Below are positions 10,844 through 22,151 of a stretch of 64,000 nt of DNA, one piece after another. Every line of letters begins with the position of its first letter. The first letter of the stretch is position 1. The stretch is from Haemaphysalis longicornis (lineage: Eukaryota > Arthropoda > Arachnida > Ixodida > Ixodidae): contig CM023449.1 in the NCBI GenBank assembly GCA_013339765.2, positions 103,704,417 through 103,768,416 on the forward strand, in the 5' to 3' direction. Made by a program: the position numbers and the translations under genes. A model generated the notes under the pieces. It worked only from the letters and a program-made list of their open reading frames with translations. It was not told the origin of the DNA and did no database searches.

Positions 10844-11205
10844 ATGTATTTGTTTATTTATTTATTTGGAATACCCTAAAGGCCCAAAAGGGCATTACAT
10901 AGGGGGGGATGCAATTCAAACAACGCAACTCAACACATATGAATACAAACTACTTACGGCAGTCAGACACATATCTGTGTAAAAGGTTCAATTCACAAAA
11001 ACAAATTAGAGAAAGAGAGAGAGTAAGATGGCAATTAACATCTTCAGTTCATGACACCACTGAACCAGGCACTCGCGGGGGTCAGTTTTAGAGAAAATTC
11101 ACTGTTCAAAACAACACCATCACCACCAACAACAAAAAAACAAAGCAAAGAAATCAAAGGGCTGACAAAAGTGACGTTTGTACATCTAATAGCTGTGAAA
11201 ATATC

Positions 11206-13961
11206 TTATATTTTTAAAAACGCACCCAACGCGGATTGGAAAGCAGAAGTGGTAGTGAGAGAGATAATATTTTGAGGAAGAACGTTCCACTCCTGTATAG
11301 CCAACACCAGAGGGGAGTTTTGATGTTTTTTTGTCCTGGAAAATATGGGAGCAACTTTGCATGTATGGTCATTGCGGGTGGACACATAAGGGGCGGGAAG
11401 AATCTGAGTTGTTGAAAAAGATGAACTGCAATAGTAGAGAGAATGAAAAAGGGACAACCGGAAAAATTTTCGGCGCGTGCTCAGATCCGGAAGGTTAAGT
11501 GACTGTTTTAATGCCGAAACGCTTTGATAAGGAGAGTAGGTGCGCAAAATGAAACGGGCCGCCTTATTTTGGATGGATTCGATAAAATCTGTAAGGGACG
11601 TGGTGTGAGGGTGCCAAATAACTGAGGCGTAGTCGAGTGTAGCTCGGATAATGGAAATGTGCGCGCGAAGCCTTGTGTCACTATTAGCTAGATATAAACG
11701 GCGCTTAAGAAAACTAAGCTTTTTCAGTGCCTTATTAGTGATATGTTCTATGTGCATATTCCAGTTTAAATCGGATGTGAAAATAACACCGAGGTATGTG
11801 AAAACAGGGCTTCGTTCAATTATGCTACTGCGCAGCGTATATATGTTAGACGGAGGGTTTAACAGGGAAGAAAAAGTCATGAGTTTGGTTTTTTGTGCAT
11901 TTATTTCCATTTTCCATACGCGACACCATTCCGCGAGGGTATTCAAATCTTTTTGCAGAATCGCTACATCACCCGCAGTGCAGATTTGTCTATAAATCAC
12001 ACAGTCATCGGCGAACAGCCGTATTGTTGAATTAATACTATTGGCTATGTCATTAATATATATAAGAAATAATAAGGGGCCCAACACCGATCCTTGCGGA
12101 ACCCCTGATATAACTGGACAGGAATTAGATAGGTTATCATTTATACGTACTGACTGAGTACGACCGAATAGAAACTCACTAATCCATTGGCTGGTTTTTT
12201 TTATCTTACTTGAGTCTGTTTATTTTCCTAATTAGCCGTTTATGGGGTACACGATCGAATGCTTTAGACAGGTCGATAAATATTGCGTCGATGTAAAGTG
12301 ATCTGTGCAAAGAATGGTGCAAATCTGTGGTTAGTTCGAACAACTGCGTTTGGCAGGAGTGCTTGTACCTGAAACCATGCTGATTTTCGAAACGCCTATT
12401 ATTTGCATTAAGGTGGCACATTAAGTGAGAGTCAAATTATATGCTCTAGAAGTTACAACAAACTGATGTGAGTGATATCGGGCGGTAATTGCTTGGACAG
12501 GATGGCTCACCAGATTTAAATATGGGTACAACATGACCAAACTTCCAATCATCAGGAAGGCAGCCGGTATCCAGTGATTGCTGAAATATTAAGGACAACA
12601 AGAACGATGATACATGGGAAGTTAGTTTCAGCAGTTTTGTACTGATACCATCCGGTCCAGGACTGGAGTTTAGAGGGAGCCTGTCAATAGCGCGGAGTAC
12701 AGCTGCAACAGTGACGGTTATAGGCTCGCTTGTGTGCGTTATTGTGCAACTAGAAACTGTGCAGGGCCCATCAAGTGGTGGTTCTTCGACAAAAACGTCA
12801 CTAAATGTTTTGTTCAGAATATCAGGACATAATTCATTGGGCACAGTGAGACCATTTGAATCCTTCAGAGTAACTACACCATCGACATCTTTCGGGTTAA
12901 TTGTACGCCAAAACTTTTTGGGGTCAGATTTCAACAAATTAGGCAGCGTATCATTAAAATATTAACTTTTTGCTTCTTGGATTGTTCTTTCTGATTCACG
13001 AGCTAATTCTTTATATCTTTTCCAAGCATCGCCATTGTTGCTTTGAGAGGCCTTTTTATATGCTCTTTTCTTTTTGTTTATGCACTGCTTTACCTTCTTT
13101 GTGAACCAGGGAGCACTAGCTTTTGATTTGAAGGAAATCTCTTTTATACACGTATTTTCAACCTTCTTAAGGAAGTCACGGAAGATTACCCAATTTTCAT
13201 TAGTTGTGCGAGAGTCAAAATCGTTTTCAAAGGAGGCGGAAAAATCAGTTAACATGCAGTTCATTTTCTCGCGATCGACCTTGTTATAATTGAGTATAAC
13301 GTTTAAGCTTTGTTTTCTTATTAGGAAGAGGAAGTGGGTGTAAACAATGTATCACTCTATGGTCGCTAATCTCATCAATAACACGTGTGACAGCATTATC
13401 GGGACTGTTCGTTAGAAGTAAGTCGAGGATGCGTTCGCCTCGCGTCGGTTCTTTTACCAGCTGGATTAAGTGAAATAATCTTAGCGCGTGAAGAAAGCGA
13501 GACACCTCTGGTCGGGCAGGTGTTGATAGTGAAGGTGGTGTGGTCCAGTTTATGGTGGGGTAGTTGAAATCGCCGCCTAGCAACAGCAGACACTGAGGGA
13601 ATTTATTGTAAATCATTTCAAGTACGTCGGTCAGGTGATCTACAAAGTCTGTATTACACGTGCTGCCCTCGAACTGGGTTCTAACGCACAGTAATTCAAG
13701 GGGGGAATCAATTTTTACAAGTGAAGGTTGATAAACAGCTCTTATTGCTATCAAAACACCACCCCCTCGGGAAGTTCTATCTTTACGGAAAGCTGCAAAG
13801 TAACCTGGGAGCAATATTTCACTATTGTGTATGTCATCTCTGAGCCAAGTTTCGGTTCCTAGTATAATATCAGCAGAACAAGTGTGTGTAATTGACAGCA
13901 AAGTATCAACTTCATTTATAATGCTGCGAAAGTTTGCGTTAAGAACAGATAGGGTATGCAC
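11206..13961 (-). pseudogene. L-B ORF2: APE endonuclease + reverse transcriptase, broken
   Basis: The endonuclease frame 13961-13284 has LNANFRSI, ETWLRDDI, SRGGGVLIAI, LGGDFNYPTI and SDHRVIH, covering all main APE blocks. The linker (13264-12962) contains APWFTKKVKQCINKKKRAY. RT starts at 12937-12446 with FWRTINP, APDDWKFGHVVPIFKSGE-type and NYRPISLTSV blocks. 12421-12206 has QHGFRYKHSCQTQL and FIDLSKAFDRVPHK. 12087-11206 carries GPLLFLIYINDI and the catalytic FADD, then the thumb, ending WNVLPQNI. Only a few frameshifts separate these, so the element is young. No RNase H domain is present. Confidence 0.9.
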
Positions 13962-14922
13962 TGTGCTTTTAGCCGGTTCAATTCGGTCCTTTTGTCATTG
14001 TGGACTACGAAATTTTGGCTCGTCTGCTTGGACAACACGTGCGGAAACAGTGTCATAGTAGTACATGTGCCCTTTAAGTTTGAGTTGGTATAGCGTATGG
14101 AATAGCGGTCATCCTTTCCTTTGTTTTGCTTAGCGAAGTCGCGCAGCATTTTGCGTGCATACTGTATTTTGGGAGAGAAATCTTCCTCGAGCCATACTTT
14201 CGGTTCAACATCTTTAAGCTGATCCGAATTTCGCAGGATTGTGTCTTTCGTCTTAAAATTGAGGAACTTAATGATTAACGGGCGTGTGAAATCAGAACGG
14301 GGCTCCCCGATTCGGTGCGCCCGTTCGGTGTCCCCAGGTTGCAAGGTTATCTTTACGTGAGTGGAACAGAAATCGTTACTAACTTTTCGCTGGCCTCATA
14401 GTCCTCCTTCTCGACTTCCGCTAAGCTTTTCATTAGTAGGTTATTTCGGCGTGAACGGTGATTCAAATCATCCACCATTTCTTCCAGGTCTCCATTCGTG
14501 CGTGATAAAGTCATTTTAACTTCTTCCAGGCAATTATTAACAGCGTTTACACCAGTGCCGATTTCTGGTACGATTGGTAGGTTTTTTTCAACAGCGCAGA
14601 CTCGGGTCCTAATATCGGCAACATCTGTCTTGATTTCTTGAAAAATGATTGCAGTGGCCTCAAATTCCTTTTTGCTGGTTTTCATGAATTCCCTGAGAAG
14701 CGCACATACGTCATCTATCTTGGGACCAGGATTGGCCTCGATGTCCCCAGAACCGAGCAAAAGCAGCGCGAAGCAAATTGACAGTGCCAGAGAGGATTTT
14801 GGGCAGAGAACGCAAAGTAAGGCGGCCCCTGCAGAACAGCGCTCAGCAAGAGCAGTCTTGACCCTGCCACTACTACTGAAGGCATCAATACGGATCCTAT
14901 ACGTAACTAATTCGATCCCCAT
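13916..14922 (-). pseudogene. L-B ORF1: hydrophobic leader, 2A-like motif, coiled coil, RNA-binding C-terminus
   Basis: The frame 14922-14353 starts MGIELVTYRIR, then a strongly hydrophobic run (LALSICFALLLLG) and SGDIEANPGP, a 2A-like motif. A coiled coil follows, ending in HRSRRNNLLMKSL. One frameshift near 14350 moves to 14344-13916, which has ERAHRIGE, RPLIIKFLNFKTKD and WLEEDFSPKIQYARKMLR, like the RRM/C-terminal part of L1-type ORF1 proteins. The hydrophobic leader directly before the 2A resembles the signal-type 2A leaders described in sea urchin LINE and other proteins. Whether it acts as one here is untested. Confidence 0.85.
14722..14748 (-). other. 2A-like peptide coding site (GDIEANPGP) in L-B ORF1
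   Basis: These bases encode GDIEANPGP on the minus strand, preceded by LLLLGS. It matches the 2A consensus D-x-E-x-N-P-G-P. The upstream ORF is open for about 60 codons with a good ATG at 14920-14922, so skipping would release a short hydrophobic leader. Confidence 0.9.
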
Positions 14923-15030
14923 GGCTCAATAAACCACACAAATGTCAAGCGGATAACAACAAAAATGGGGATCAGCAGCGACGGCAAAGATTTAGAAAAC
15001 AAACAAGGGTTCAAACGGTATGACATACCT

Positions 15031-15316
15031 ATAACAAAGCATGAAGGCGTTTAGCTCGTGTTGTGCGTGACCGCAAATCCCAGAGGGTCCGAGCCGAGCA
15101 AGTCCTTTTATGCATGGGCGGTGGCGCTGAACTCGGAAAATCGCGTCACATGCGCAATAGGTTCCGCTTCCAGGAGTGCGATGACAGTCGATCAACACGT
15201 GGACCAAGGGCCTATCTTGATAGTCAGCAGCAACGCACGAGCAGCAGGCAACGGCGATGGCGAAGATCTATAACAAAGCATGAAGGCGTTTAGCTCGTGT
15301 TGTGCGTGACCACAAA
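15031..15316 (-). repeat. L-B 5' UTR direct repeat (period about 239 bp)
   Basis: A 47-base segment at 15031-15077 recurs at 15270-15316 with one difference. The bases before it (14965-15030 and 15225-15269) are also similar but degenerate. This suggests the element ended inside a second tandem 5' monomer when it inserted. Confidence 0.75.
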
Positions 15317-15549
15317 TGTATACGTCCATCAGTACCTGTACCACAAAAAAGTATATTGGTTTATCAGCGTGTATGACAAAAAAGTAACTTTGTTTTAGGC
15401 TGAAGATTTATATATTATATAAGGGTTACAAGAAAGAACCAGATATGCCACGTCGCAAAATAAACTCTATTATTCAGATTGGAAGGGCAAACATGAACGC
15501 GGACTCACTGGTAGTGGTAACAGAGGTAGGGAAGCATCAATACTAGAGG

Positions 15550-15990
15550 TTACACCTTTTTACATATTCAGCAGTTTCGCAAGGAGAATACTATGGTGTA
15601 TGCAGTCAAAAGCTTTCTAGTAATCACCGAAAACAGCCAGAACTGTATTTCTCTTTTGGAAGCTGTGCGAATAAATCGTTTTTTTTGTGAGAGAATGGCA
15701 ATTTCACCAGAAAATGCTTTTCAAAACGCATATTACGAACCGGTGAAGATACTATGGTGCCTCACAAAGCTCAATAAGCGGGGCGTACATTGCCCTCTCA
15801 AGAACTTTAGAAAATACTGGAAGCAGAAAAATCAGTGGACAGTTTACCATACCAGTCCTGCGACTTTTAAACACTGGAGTCTCTTTGGCACCTTGCGTTT
15901 TTTTTGGAAGCGTTCCCAGTACAAGGCAGAAGTTAACTACATGAGCTAGTTGTGCAACTAGCACATCGAACCATATTTATTAGGCGATAC
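15550..15990 (-). pseudogene. Old LINE reverse-transcriptase fragment, copy A
   Basis: The minus-strand frame 15964-15752 contains KETPVFKSRRTG and LLPVFSKVLERAMYA, which correspond to the first RT blocks of CR1/Jockey-group LINEs. The following block (KAFDCIHQSILLAKLL) is readable in copy B. The remainder of the RT, the endonuclease and the tail are missing or unrecognisable. It predates the duplication. Confidence 0.65.
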
Positions 15991-16539
15991 CTTGAAATCA
16001 TGTCCGTAACAACCATTACTTGGTTGTAGATTTCGAAAAGTGGCTTTGATTTTTAGCTCACACCGACCAGAGAAACACAGTAGAAATACTGCACTAACCT
16101 GTTTGAGGAAAATTTTTAGACTTAGAACTAGGGTGTTCGCCACAAGAGACTGAATAGTTTGACGCATTTTCCAACTGGCAAAATGAGACTTCGTCTTCAT
16201 TTAAAACAAACGTATCTGGTTTGTTGTAAAATAAGGGAATAAGCTTTGTTGTAACTGTTGACTTCCTTAAATAGTTCTGTCTGTATCCAATTTCTCCAAC
16301 TGACAATGTCTTATGGTTTCGAAAATAATATTGACCGCACTACATGTGTCAATCATCGTTCAGAAAGAATATAACCACTGTGTATTACGAATTTACCGAT
16401 GAGCTACATAATGTCTGGGGTTTCTTGTTTAATATAGGTTTACAATGGCATTTCTTGCTGTATTGCCATAATGTGGGCAAAGAAATTGTTCGCGACGAAA
16501 TATAAATACTGCCGGTTTTGCGAACTTCAGCTTATTAAT
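15991..16539. other. Unassigned stretch between two LINE relics, copy A
   Basis: I see no domain motif in either strand. A minus-strand frame at 16306-16094 is kept in part in copy B but resembles nothing I recognise. The stretch may hold decayed endonuclease of one of the flanking LINE relics. Confidence 0.4.
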
Positions 16540-17462
16540 GGCTAAATCCAGTTGGACTGATGTATAGCATAAACTGAACCTTCGAAGGCATATAGCATAT
16601 TTCTAGAAAACATAATTTCCTTACTACAACCTAGCCTTCCCTCTTAAAATTTTGAGAAAGCCTAGGATAGCCGAGGAAATGTGGGTGACGTCGGAGATAT
16701 TCAATAAAATCACAAAAAACCAACGTTTTTCTCTTGTACAGATACAAGAAATTAAGACAATGTAGTTGAGTTTCACGGATTTCTTAATAAATTAAATGCG
16801 GACCTGAAAATCCTGGTATACATTTTACCGAAATCAGTTTTGTTCAGTTATAGACCACCGTATTCTATTCGGGCCGATTTCTCTCATCTAAAAATTTCTG
16901 AAAAGACTCATCAGCCTTCTGAACCAGCAGAAAATTCAGACGCCTGCTGTGTTTCTTGAGTTTGCCAATGAATTCAATCAGTATTTTCTTAAATGCAGGC
17001 AGCTTTGACTGCCCATCGGGTTCACAAGAGAAAATATCTATGGGTTTTTATCTATTCATAGCCAGTAAATATTCGTTATTCTGGACACCAGTTTCGAAAC
17101 CGGAACTTCAATGCATTACTAGAGGCACAAACCACGGTCATGCCAGGCTACGACTGTGCCAGTACTCTACCAATTACGAACTGTCGTATTCCTATTGCTG
17201 CTCAGTCAGCACACACATATATGACAATGTTCTACAGTTTTGTTTTCTCACAAAATAAAATTTTCGCGCGTAGCTGTTTTTGTTGAAGGCGCTAATCAAA
17301 GTGACATCAGAAATTGCCTGCTGCTTTCAGTATTTCCCGTTTTTAACATGGCCGAATGTACCATATTTCTAGAAGGGCTTACCTTTCTGCAATGGAACAA
17401 CGTAATTGCGCACAACGGTATAAAAAATGGAGAAAATCAACAGATACCCAACTACACAATAT
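16540..17462 (+). pseudogene. Old plus-strand LINE relic (endonuclease linker and RT start), copy A
   Basis: On +, fragments read WTDV...PYYNLAFPL...RKPRIAEEMWVTSEIFNKI (16550-16760), FANEFNQYF (16955-16990), LFWTPVSKPELQCI (17075-17120) and VFVEGANQSDIRN...SVFPVF (17280-17350). In order these match the linker, the FN-YF block, the pre-RT block and the first RT block of LINE ORF2 proteins. The relic is cut at 17462 by gypsy-1. Its continuation, with GDPQ-SLLG and YADD, is found beyond gypsy-1 next to copy B at 52888-53079. Confidence 0.65.
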
Positions 17463-17746
17463 TGTCACGTAGACAAAGACGAATAGGCATAATCAAACTG
17501 ATTTTTTTGGGCGCACTTGGGCCCGCAGACAAGAGAACGAAAGGTGACCTTGCTCACTGCTCGGCGTCTCACACACCAACGCGCCCAGCGTCTTCATCAA
17601 CCTGCGTCCCGCACGTGGCGGTCCAGTCCACTTGGCGATCGTGCGAGGGGTGGCCGGGTGTATAACCGATGGTTAGCGCGTCGCGGCAACACCGGCGTGC
17701 GCGTGTGAACGAGCTTTGCTCTGAGGCGATTGGCGAGCATGCGGCA
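17463..17746 (-). repeat. Gypsy-1 3' LTR, copy A
   Basis: The LTR is 284 bp, begins TGTCACGTAG and ends ATGCGGCA on +, and matches the two LTRs of copy B. The polypurine tract (AAGAGGGGAATAA on the minus strand, 17747-17759) abuts it. Confidence 0.9.
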
Positions 17747-17967
17747 TTATTCCCCTCTTAAGGAAAGCATCGGCCCGATGCTCAACTAATAGGCACGTAA
17801 TAAATGGAAAGTAAAGAAGGAGAAAAAAAATGTCCCGACAGTTCTTTGAGTTCGATAGGTGGTTATGACACGGCCCCAACCACAGTTTCAGGCGCGCACG
17901 ATGCTAGTTACCACTACTGTGTAAATTGCAAGGTACGCTACACCACACGCACACGCGCACAAGCACA

Positions 17968-20541
17968 TCAAACCTCAGGTTGTGACATTGTTGCTGGTGA
18001 AAGTACGGCTTTAGGCGGACTACGTGCACTGTTTCGGTACGCGGTTGAAGGCGTTGTCCCACTGTTCCATCCGCGAGAAATTCGTAGGTGTTGCACTATC
18101 TTGTAGAGGCGTTGCACTATCTTGTAAGGTCCAAAGTATCTGTGAAATACTTTTTCTGACAATCCCGGCCGGCGGACCGGTGTCCACACCCACACTCTGT
18201 CGCCTGGGCGATAGTACACTTCTCTATGGCGAATGTTGTAGCGCATGGCGTCCGATAGCTGTTGTTGAATGTGAAGCCGGGCGAGTTGGCGGGTTTCTTC
18301 GGCGCGCTCGGCGAACTGCTTCGCGTCTGGCGTTACCAGGTGCTCTTCCTCGAAAGGTAGCATTGCATCAAGCATAGTCTGCACTTCCCGTCCATACACT
18401 AAACGAAATGGTGTGAAGCGTGTGGTTTCCTGCGTCGCCGTGTCAAATGTCACGTACGGCAGTATTTCGTCCAACGTTTTTTGTTGTACATCTACGTACA
18501 TCGACAACTTGTCGGCCAATGTTTTGTTGAGTCTTTCCGTCAACCCGTTGGTTTGCGGATGGTAGGCTGTCGTTTTCCTGTGCGTGGTACGGCTGAGTTC
18601 TAGCGTGTCTTGCACCAGATGGGCAGTGAATGGCGTTCCCCTGTCTGTGACGATGCGCGACGTAGCTCGGTGTCGTAAGACGATGTTTTCGATGAAGAAT
18701 TTTGCCACTTCTGCTGCTGTTCCTCGCAAGAGAGGTTTTGTCTCGACGTAACGAGTCAAGTAGTCTGTTGCGACTACGATCCATTTGTTTCCAGAAGCCG
18801 ATAATGGGAAGGGTCCTAGCAGGTCCATGCCTATCGGCTCGAAAGGCTTGGCGGGCGGTTCTATAGGCTGAAGTAAGCCCGCTGGCCTTAATGGCGGCGT
18901 TTTCCGGCGCTGACATTGACGGCACGTTTGGACGTAGCATTTGACGCTCGCGGTGAGCCTTGGCCAGTAGTATTTCTGACGCACTCTGGCCAAAGTCCGC
19001 GTGAAACCCAGGTGTCCCGCTGTCGGCTCGTCGTGACACGCAAAGAGGATGTCGTCGCGGAGGTCTTGTGGTTTGACAAGAAGTTATGCCCGGTCGCTGA
19101 ACTCGCCATTTTTCTTGTATAGGACTCCGTTTTGTAAAACGAAAGAAGACAGCGCTCTAGATAGGTACCGTGGTATGGCAGCGCTTCTACCCTCAAGGTG
19201 GTCGATGAGCATTAGGAGATCCGAGTTAGCACGTTGTTTGGCCGAAAGTTCGGACGCGGTTATTGTACATTTAGAAGTTGTTTCATCCTCGGCGTTTTCG
19301 CATGGCGATGCGACTGGAGCACGAGATAGACTGCCGGCGTCATTTTGCTTGCGGCCTGATTTATAAGCTATGGTAAAGTTGAACTCTTGCAGTCGCAAGC
19401 TCCAACGTGCGAGGCGCCCGGAAGGGTCTTTCAGGTTGGCTAACGAACACAGGGAATGGTGGTCGGTTACTACTTTAAAAGGGCGGCCGTAAAGGTACGG
19501 GCCGAATTTCATTATGGCCCAGATCACATCAAGGCATTCCCTTTCCGTGGTACAGTAGTTCGATTCCGCTCGCGAAAGCGCACGACTTGCGTAAGCAATG
19601 ACCTTCTCGGCTCCTTCTTGCCACTGAACTAGCACCGCGTCCAGTTCCATGCTGCTGGTGTCCGTGTGGAGCTCGGTTTCAGCCTCCTCGTTGAAATGAA
19701 CGAGCACGGGAGGCGACTGTAGGCGATGACGCAGTTCTCTGAAGGCTTCCTCTTGTTCCTCGGTCCACAAAAATGAAACGTCCTCCCTGGTTAGGCGCGT
19801 GAGCGGTTCAGCGATCCTTGAAAAGTTGCTGATGAAGTGGCGGTAATAGGCGCAGAGACCCAGAAAGCGTCGCACGCCTTTCTTATCTCGTCGGGCCGGA
19901 CTGGAAGCCACGGCAGCTGTTTTTTCTGGGTCCGGTCGCACTCCGTCTGCGTTCACCACATGCCCTAGGAACTTCAATTCGGTGAACCCGAAGTGGCATT
20001 TTTCCGGCTTCAATGACAGGCTAGCCGACTGAACCGCTTCCAATACCTTTTCCAGTCGCTGTAGGAGTTGTTCAATTGTTTCGGAAAAAACGACGACGTC
20101 GTCTAAGTAGACGAGACCCGTCTGCCATTTCAGACCGGTGAGGACGGTATCCATCATCCTCTGGAAAGTGGCTGGAGCCGAGCATAGACCGAAAGGGAGT
20201 ACTTTAAATTCATACAGTCCATCGGGGGTGACAAAGGCTGTCTTCTCCTGATCCCTTTCGTCTACTTCGATCTGCCAGTAGCCACTCCTGAGGTCGATGG
20301 AAGAGAAATATTTGGCTCGCCGAAGTCTGTCCAATGAGTCGTATATGTGCGGCAGTGGATACGTGTCCTTTTTCGTCACGCTGTTCAGTTTTCTATAATC
20401 GACGCAGAAGCGTAGCGTTCCGTCCTTCTTTCTAACGAGAACCACTGGGGACGACCATGGGCTGCTTGACGGCTGGATGATGTCATCTTCAAGCATTTTC
20501 TTTACCTGTGTTTCGATTGCCTCCCGCTCCTTTGAGGACAC
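17968..20541 (-). pseudogene. Gypsy-1 pol: reverse transcriptase, RNase H, integrase (one stop, copy A)
   Basis: A single frame from 20541 to 17968 is interrupted only by a TAA at 19084-19086; copy B has TAC there. RT blocks are WSSPVVLVRKKDG, FCVDYRKLN, LPFGLCSAPATFQR and the catalytic YLDD. RNase H follows (LHTDTSS, ALSRAESNYCTTERECL). The integrase has the HHCC finger (CHDE...HLGF, CYVQTCRQC), the catalytic Asp residues in MDLLGPFP and TDRGTPF, and the Glu in GLTERLNKTL. A C-terminal GDRVWVW...FGPYKIV ends it. Two codons are missing in VTFDTATQ where copy B has VTFAYNTATQ. The element copies its RNA into DNA and integrates it. This is the best preserved pol in the window, but it lacks its N-terminal part. 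Confidence 0.92.
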
Positions 20542-20568
20542 GCGGTAAGGCTGTAGTAAAGATCGTTT

Positions 20569-20570
20569 CC
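20569..20570. other. Junction between duplication copies
   Basis: Left of this point the sequence follows copy B up to 48951. Right of it copy B continues in the LTR-like insert, whereas here an unrelated plus-strand I-clade LINE fragment begins. No long homology is seen at the junction. Confidence 0.75.
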
Positions 20571-20604
20571 CTACATAACTCAGAACTCTGCCGTCCGCGT
20601 CGTC

Positions 20605-21520
20605 ACACTAAAACGTTCAATGGCTGCATTGAAATCAATTTAAACGGACACACAATTAGCCCGCAGCTCACTCAGGGTACAGGGACTATTTGGACAAGCT
20701 TACGCAAACAGGGACGTAATGCTCCGGCGTTACACCAGAACGACCAACCAAGTTATGCATATTATTCGTAGAGTCACAAATAGACATGGGGGCATGAAAG
20801 AAGACGATACCATCCGTCTCTTCCACGCGTTTGTTCTATCGAGGCTGACATACGCAGTGCCCTACATGACTCTGACCAAAACAGATTGGGAAAAAGTTAA
20901 CACCCTCATCCGTAAGGCCCAGAAACCTACCCTTGGAATTCCCATGAGCGCATCAACCGATTGGCTCCTTCGCATGGGTCTGTATAACACAGTGGACGGC
21001 TCATAGACAGCTATCTCTCCACCCAGACAGCACGGCATACAACCATAAAAACCCGTCAACAACTTTTTAACCGAATCAAATGGAGCTCACCATGCGTGAA
21101 GCCAAACAAGCAGTTTCCTGGACTCCGGAGTACCAGAAAACGACCGGGCCCACCAACTAGCATGCGCTTTACATGCATCCGCGCTGTCAAAACCACCCGA
21201 TCGATTTTCCAACCGGTTAGCCGACTACTGGAGACGCACAATCAGAGGCTAGATAAAGCAATAACGGCATCTTTTGCCAAGCAGCACCGACGCAGCTTTC
21301 TATCCCTCAACTTCTTCGCAAGGCTGCTACCCGCTCGCAGCAAGTTACACTCCGGCGGGTACAGACTGGCACCCTCGTAATCCCTACCTTTTGCAGTGTT
21401 TCCGAACCAAGGAAAGCAGCCGTTCCCTCGACCAGCCCAACACTGGAATGTGCAGCTCATTTGGAACCCGGGCTGACCTGGAACACCTCCAGTGGTTCGG
21501 GCCGCTGTACTAAGATCCCA
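20605..21520 (+). pseudogene. I-clade LINE fragment: RT thumb to RNase H tail and C-terminal knuckle
   Basis: The frames read IEINLNGHTI (20615-20650), IIRRVTNRHGGMKEDDTIRLFHAF (20755-20850, split here only for the motif), LTYAVPYMTL and LLRMGLYNTVD, which match the C-terminal end of the RT in I-clade LINEs of arthropods. Further right, fragments NDRAHQLA (21150) and HSGGYRLAPS, CFRTKESS, EHLQWFGP (21350-21510) fit the RNase H tail and C-terminal Cys/His region. All are in different frames. The 5' part is missing. It lies between the two duplication copies. Confidence 0.65.
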
Positions 21521-21916
21521 GAGCTTGGGCCCTGGCCTCACTCCCGAGTGAGATAAGGCCGAACTCCCTTCAAAGCTGGGCTTCACCACCTTCGTGTTCA
21601 ACTGCAGCGGTGGCCAATTACATTTGGCGGTGGGTACATCAGTTTATGGATGATGCAAAAGCTTCTGCCATCGGTTCCCGGCTCGGAGACAGCATGTCAC
21701 GACCGATGCTAGGGATCAAACTACGGAACGTTTGCCTCTTTTTTCTTTCACAGCAGCCTTATATTGGCTTCAAAACAGGCGATAAACGTGTTCAACAACA
21801 ACGCCTATGCGGCCGGTAGCCAGTCATTAGAGGACGAATGCACCGCAAAGGCAACGCTTCCAGATGACACGCTGCAGAAAAGTGGCAGCGGCGTATGAAG
21901 TCAATAGCAGCTACGT
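21521..21916. other. Intercopy spacer without recognisable gene
   Basis: No coding motif is seen. If the duplication is a simple tandem one, 20570-21916 is the left end of the unit and should also occur just left of position 1. Confidence 0.4.
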
Positions 21917-22151
21917 CTGTTTGATGGTCAAAATGCAATTTTATAACTTTTCTGTGAACAGGATATTAGAACTTTCGTATCCTGTAGAGCTAATAATGGT
22001 TTTAGTTTTCATATTACCGAGCTATCAGTACTGCCTGATCTGATGGTACAAGACATCCTTGGTGTTGAGGATGATAACAAGAGTCCTGGTGCAGAGCTGT
22101 GTGAGACAGGGTCAGAAAAAATAAACCTAGAGATGCCACGCTTATCATTTC

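Larger units (their letters stand above)
10850..15315 (-). mobile_element. Nearly full-length LINE L-B with 2A-like motif, private to copy A
   Basis: Copy B has the empty site at 43717-43722. In copy A the sequence ATGTAT is found at both edges (10844-10849 and 15316-15321), a 6-bp target-site duplication. The element is 4466 bp and lies on the minus strand. From the right it has a repeated 5' UTR, ORF1 (coiled coil, RNA-binding C-terminus), ORF2 (APE endonuclease, RT) and a TAAA-rich tail (TTTATTTATTT on + at 10850-10870). It belongs to the CR1/L2/Jockey group but is distinct from L-A. Confidence 0.93.
17463..20568 (-). mobile_element. Gypsy-1 (Ty3/gypsy), copy A, truncated by the duplication boundary
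   Basis: The 3' LTR is at 17463-17746 and the pol region follows rightwards on the minus strand. Similarity to the complete copy in B ends at about 20569, 31 bases into the LTR-like insert that interrupts pol. Protease, gag and the 5' LTR are absent in this copy because the duplicated segment stops here. Confidence 0.92.
1..20569. repeat. Segmental duplication, copy A (left end outside window)
   Basis: Position 1 matches 21917, and collinear similarity then continues, apart from private insertions, to 20569/48951. Aligned stretches differ by roughly one base in every 20-40 by eye, so this is a recent duplication and not just two members of one repeat family: five unrelated elements share order, orientation and insertion junctions. 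The right edge of copy A lies inside an LTR-like insert in gypsy-1. The left edge is not visible because homology already exists at base 1. Private to copy A is the LINE at 10850-15315. Confidence 0.95.

Noticed and set aside
17804..18106. Plus-strand frame over the gypsy-1 3' region, kept in both copies
   Set aside because: It is antisense to integrase and the 3' UTR, and its conservation follows from the recent duplication.
20508..20771. Fusion frame across the duplication junction
   Set aside because: The frame joins antisense gypsy-1 with the I-clade fragment by chance; only the right part is real coding sequence.
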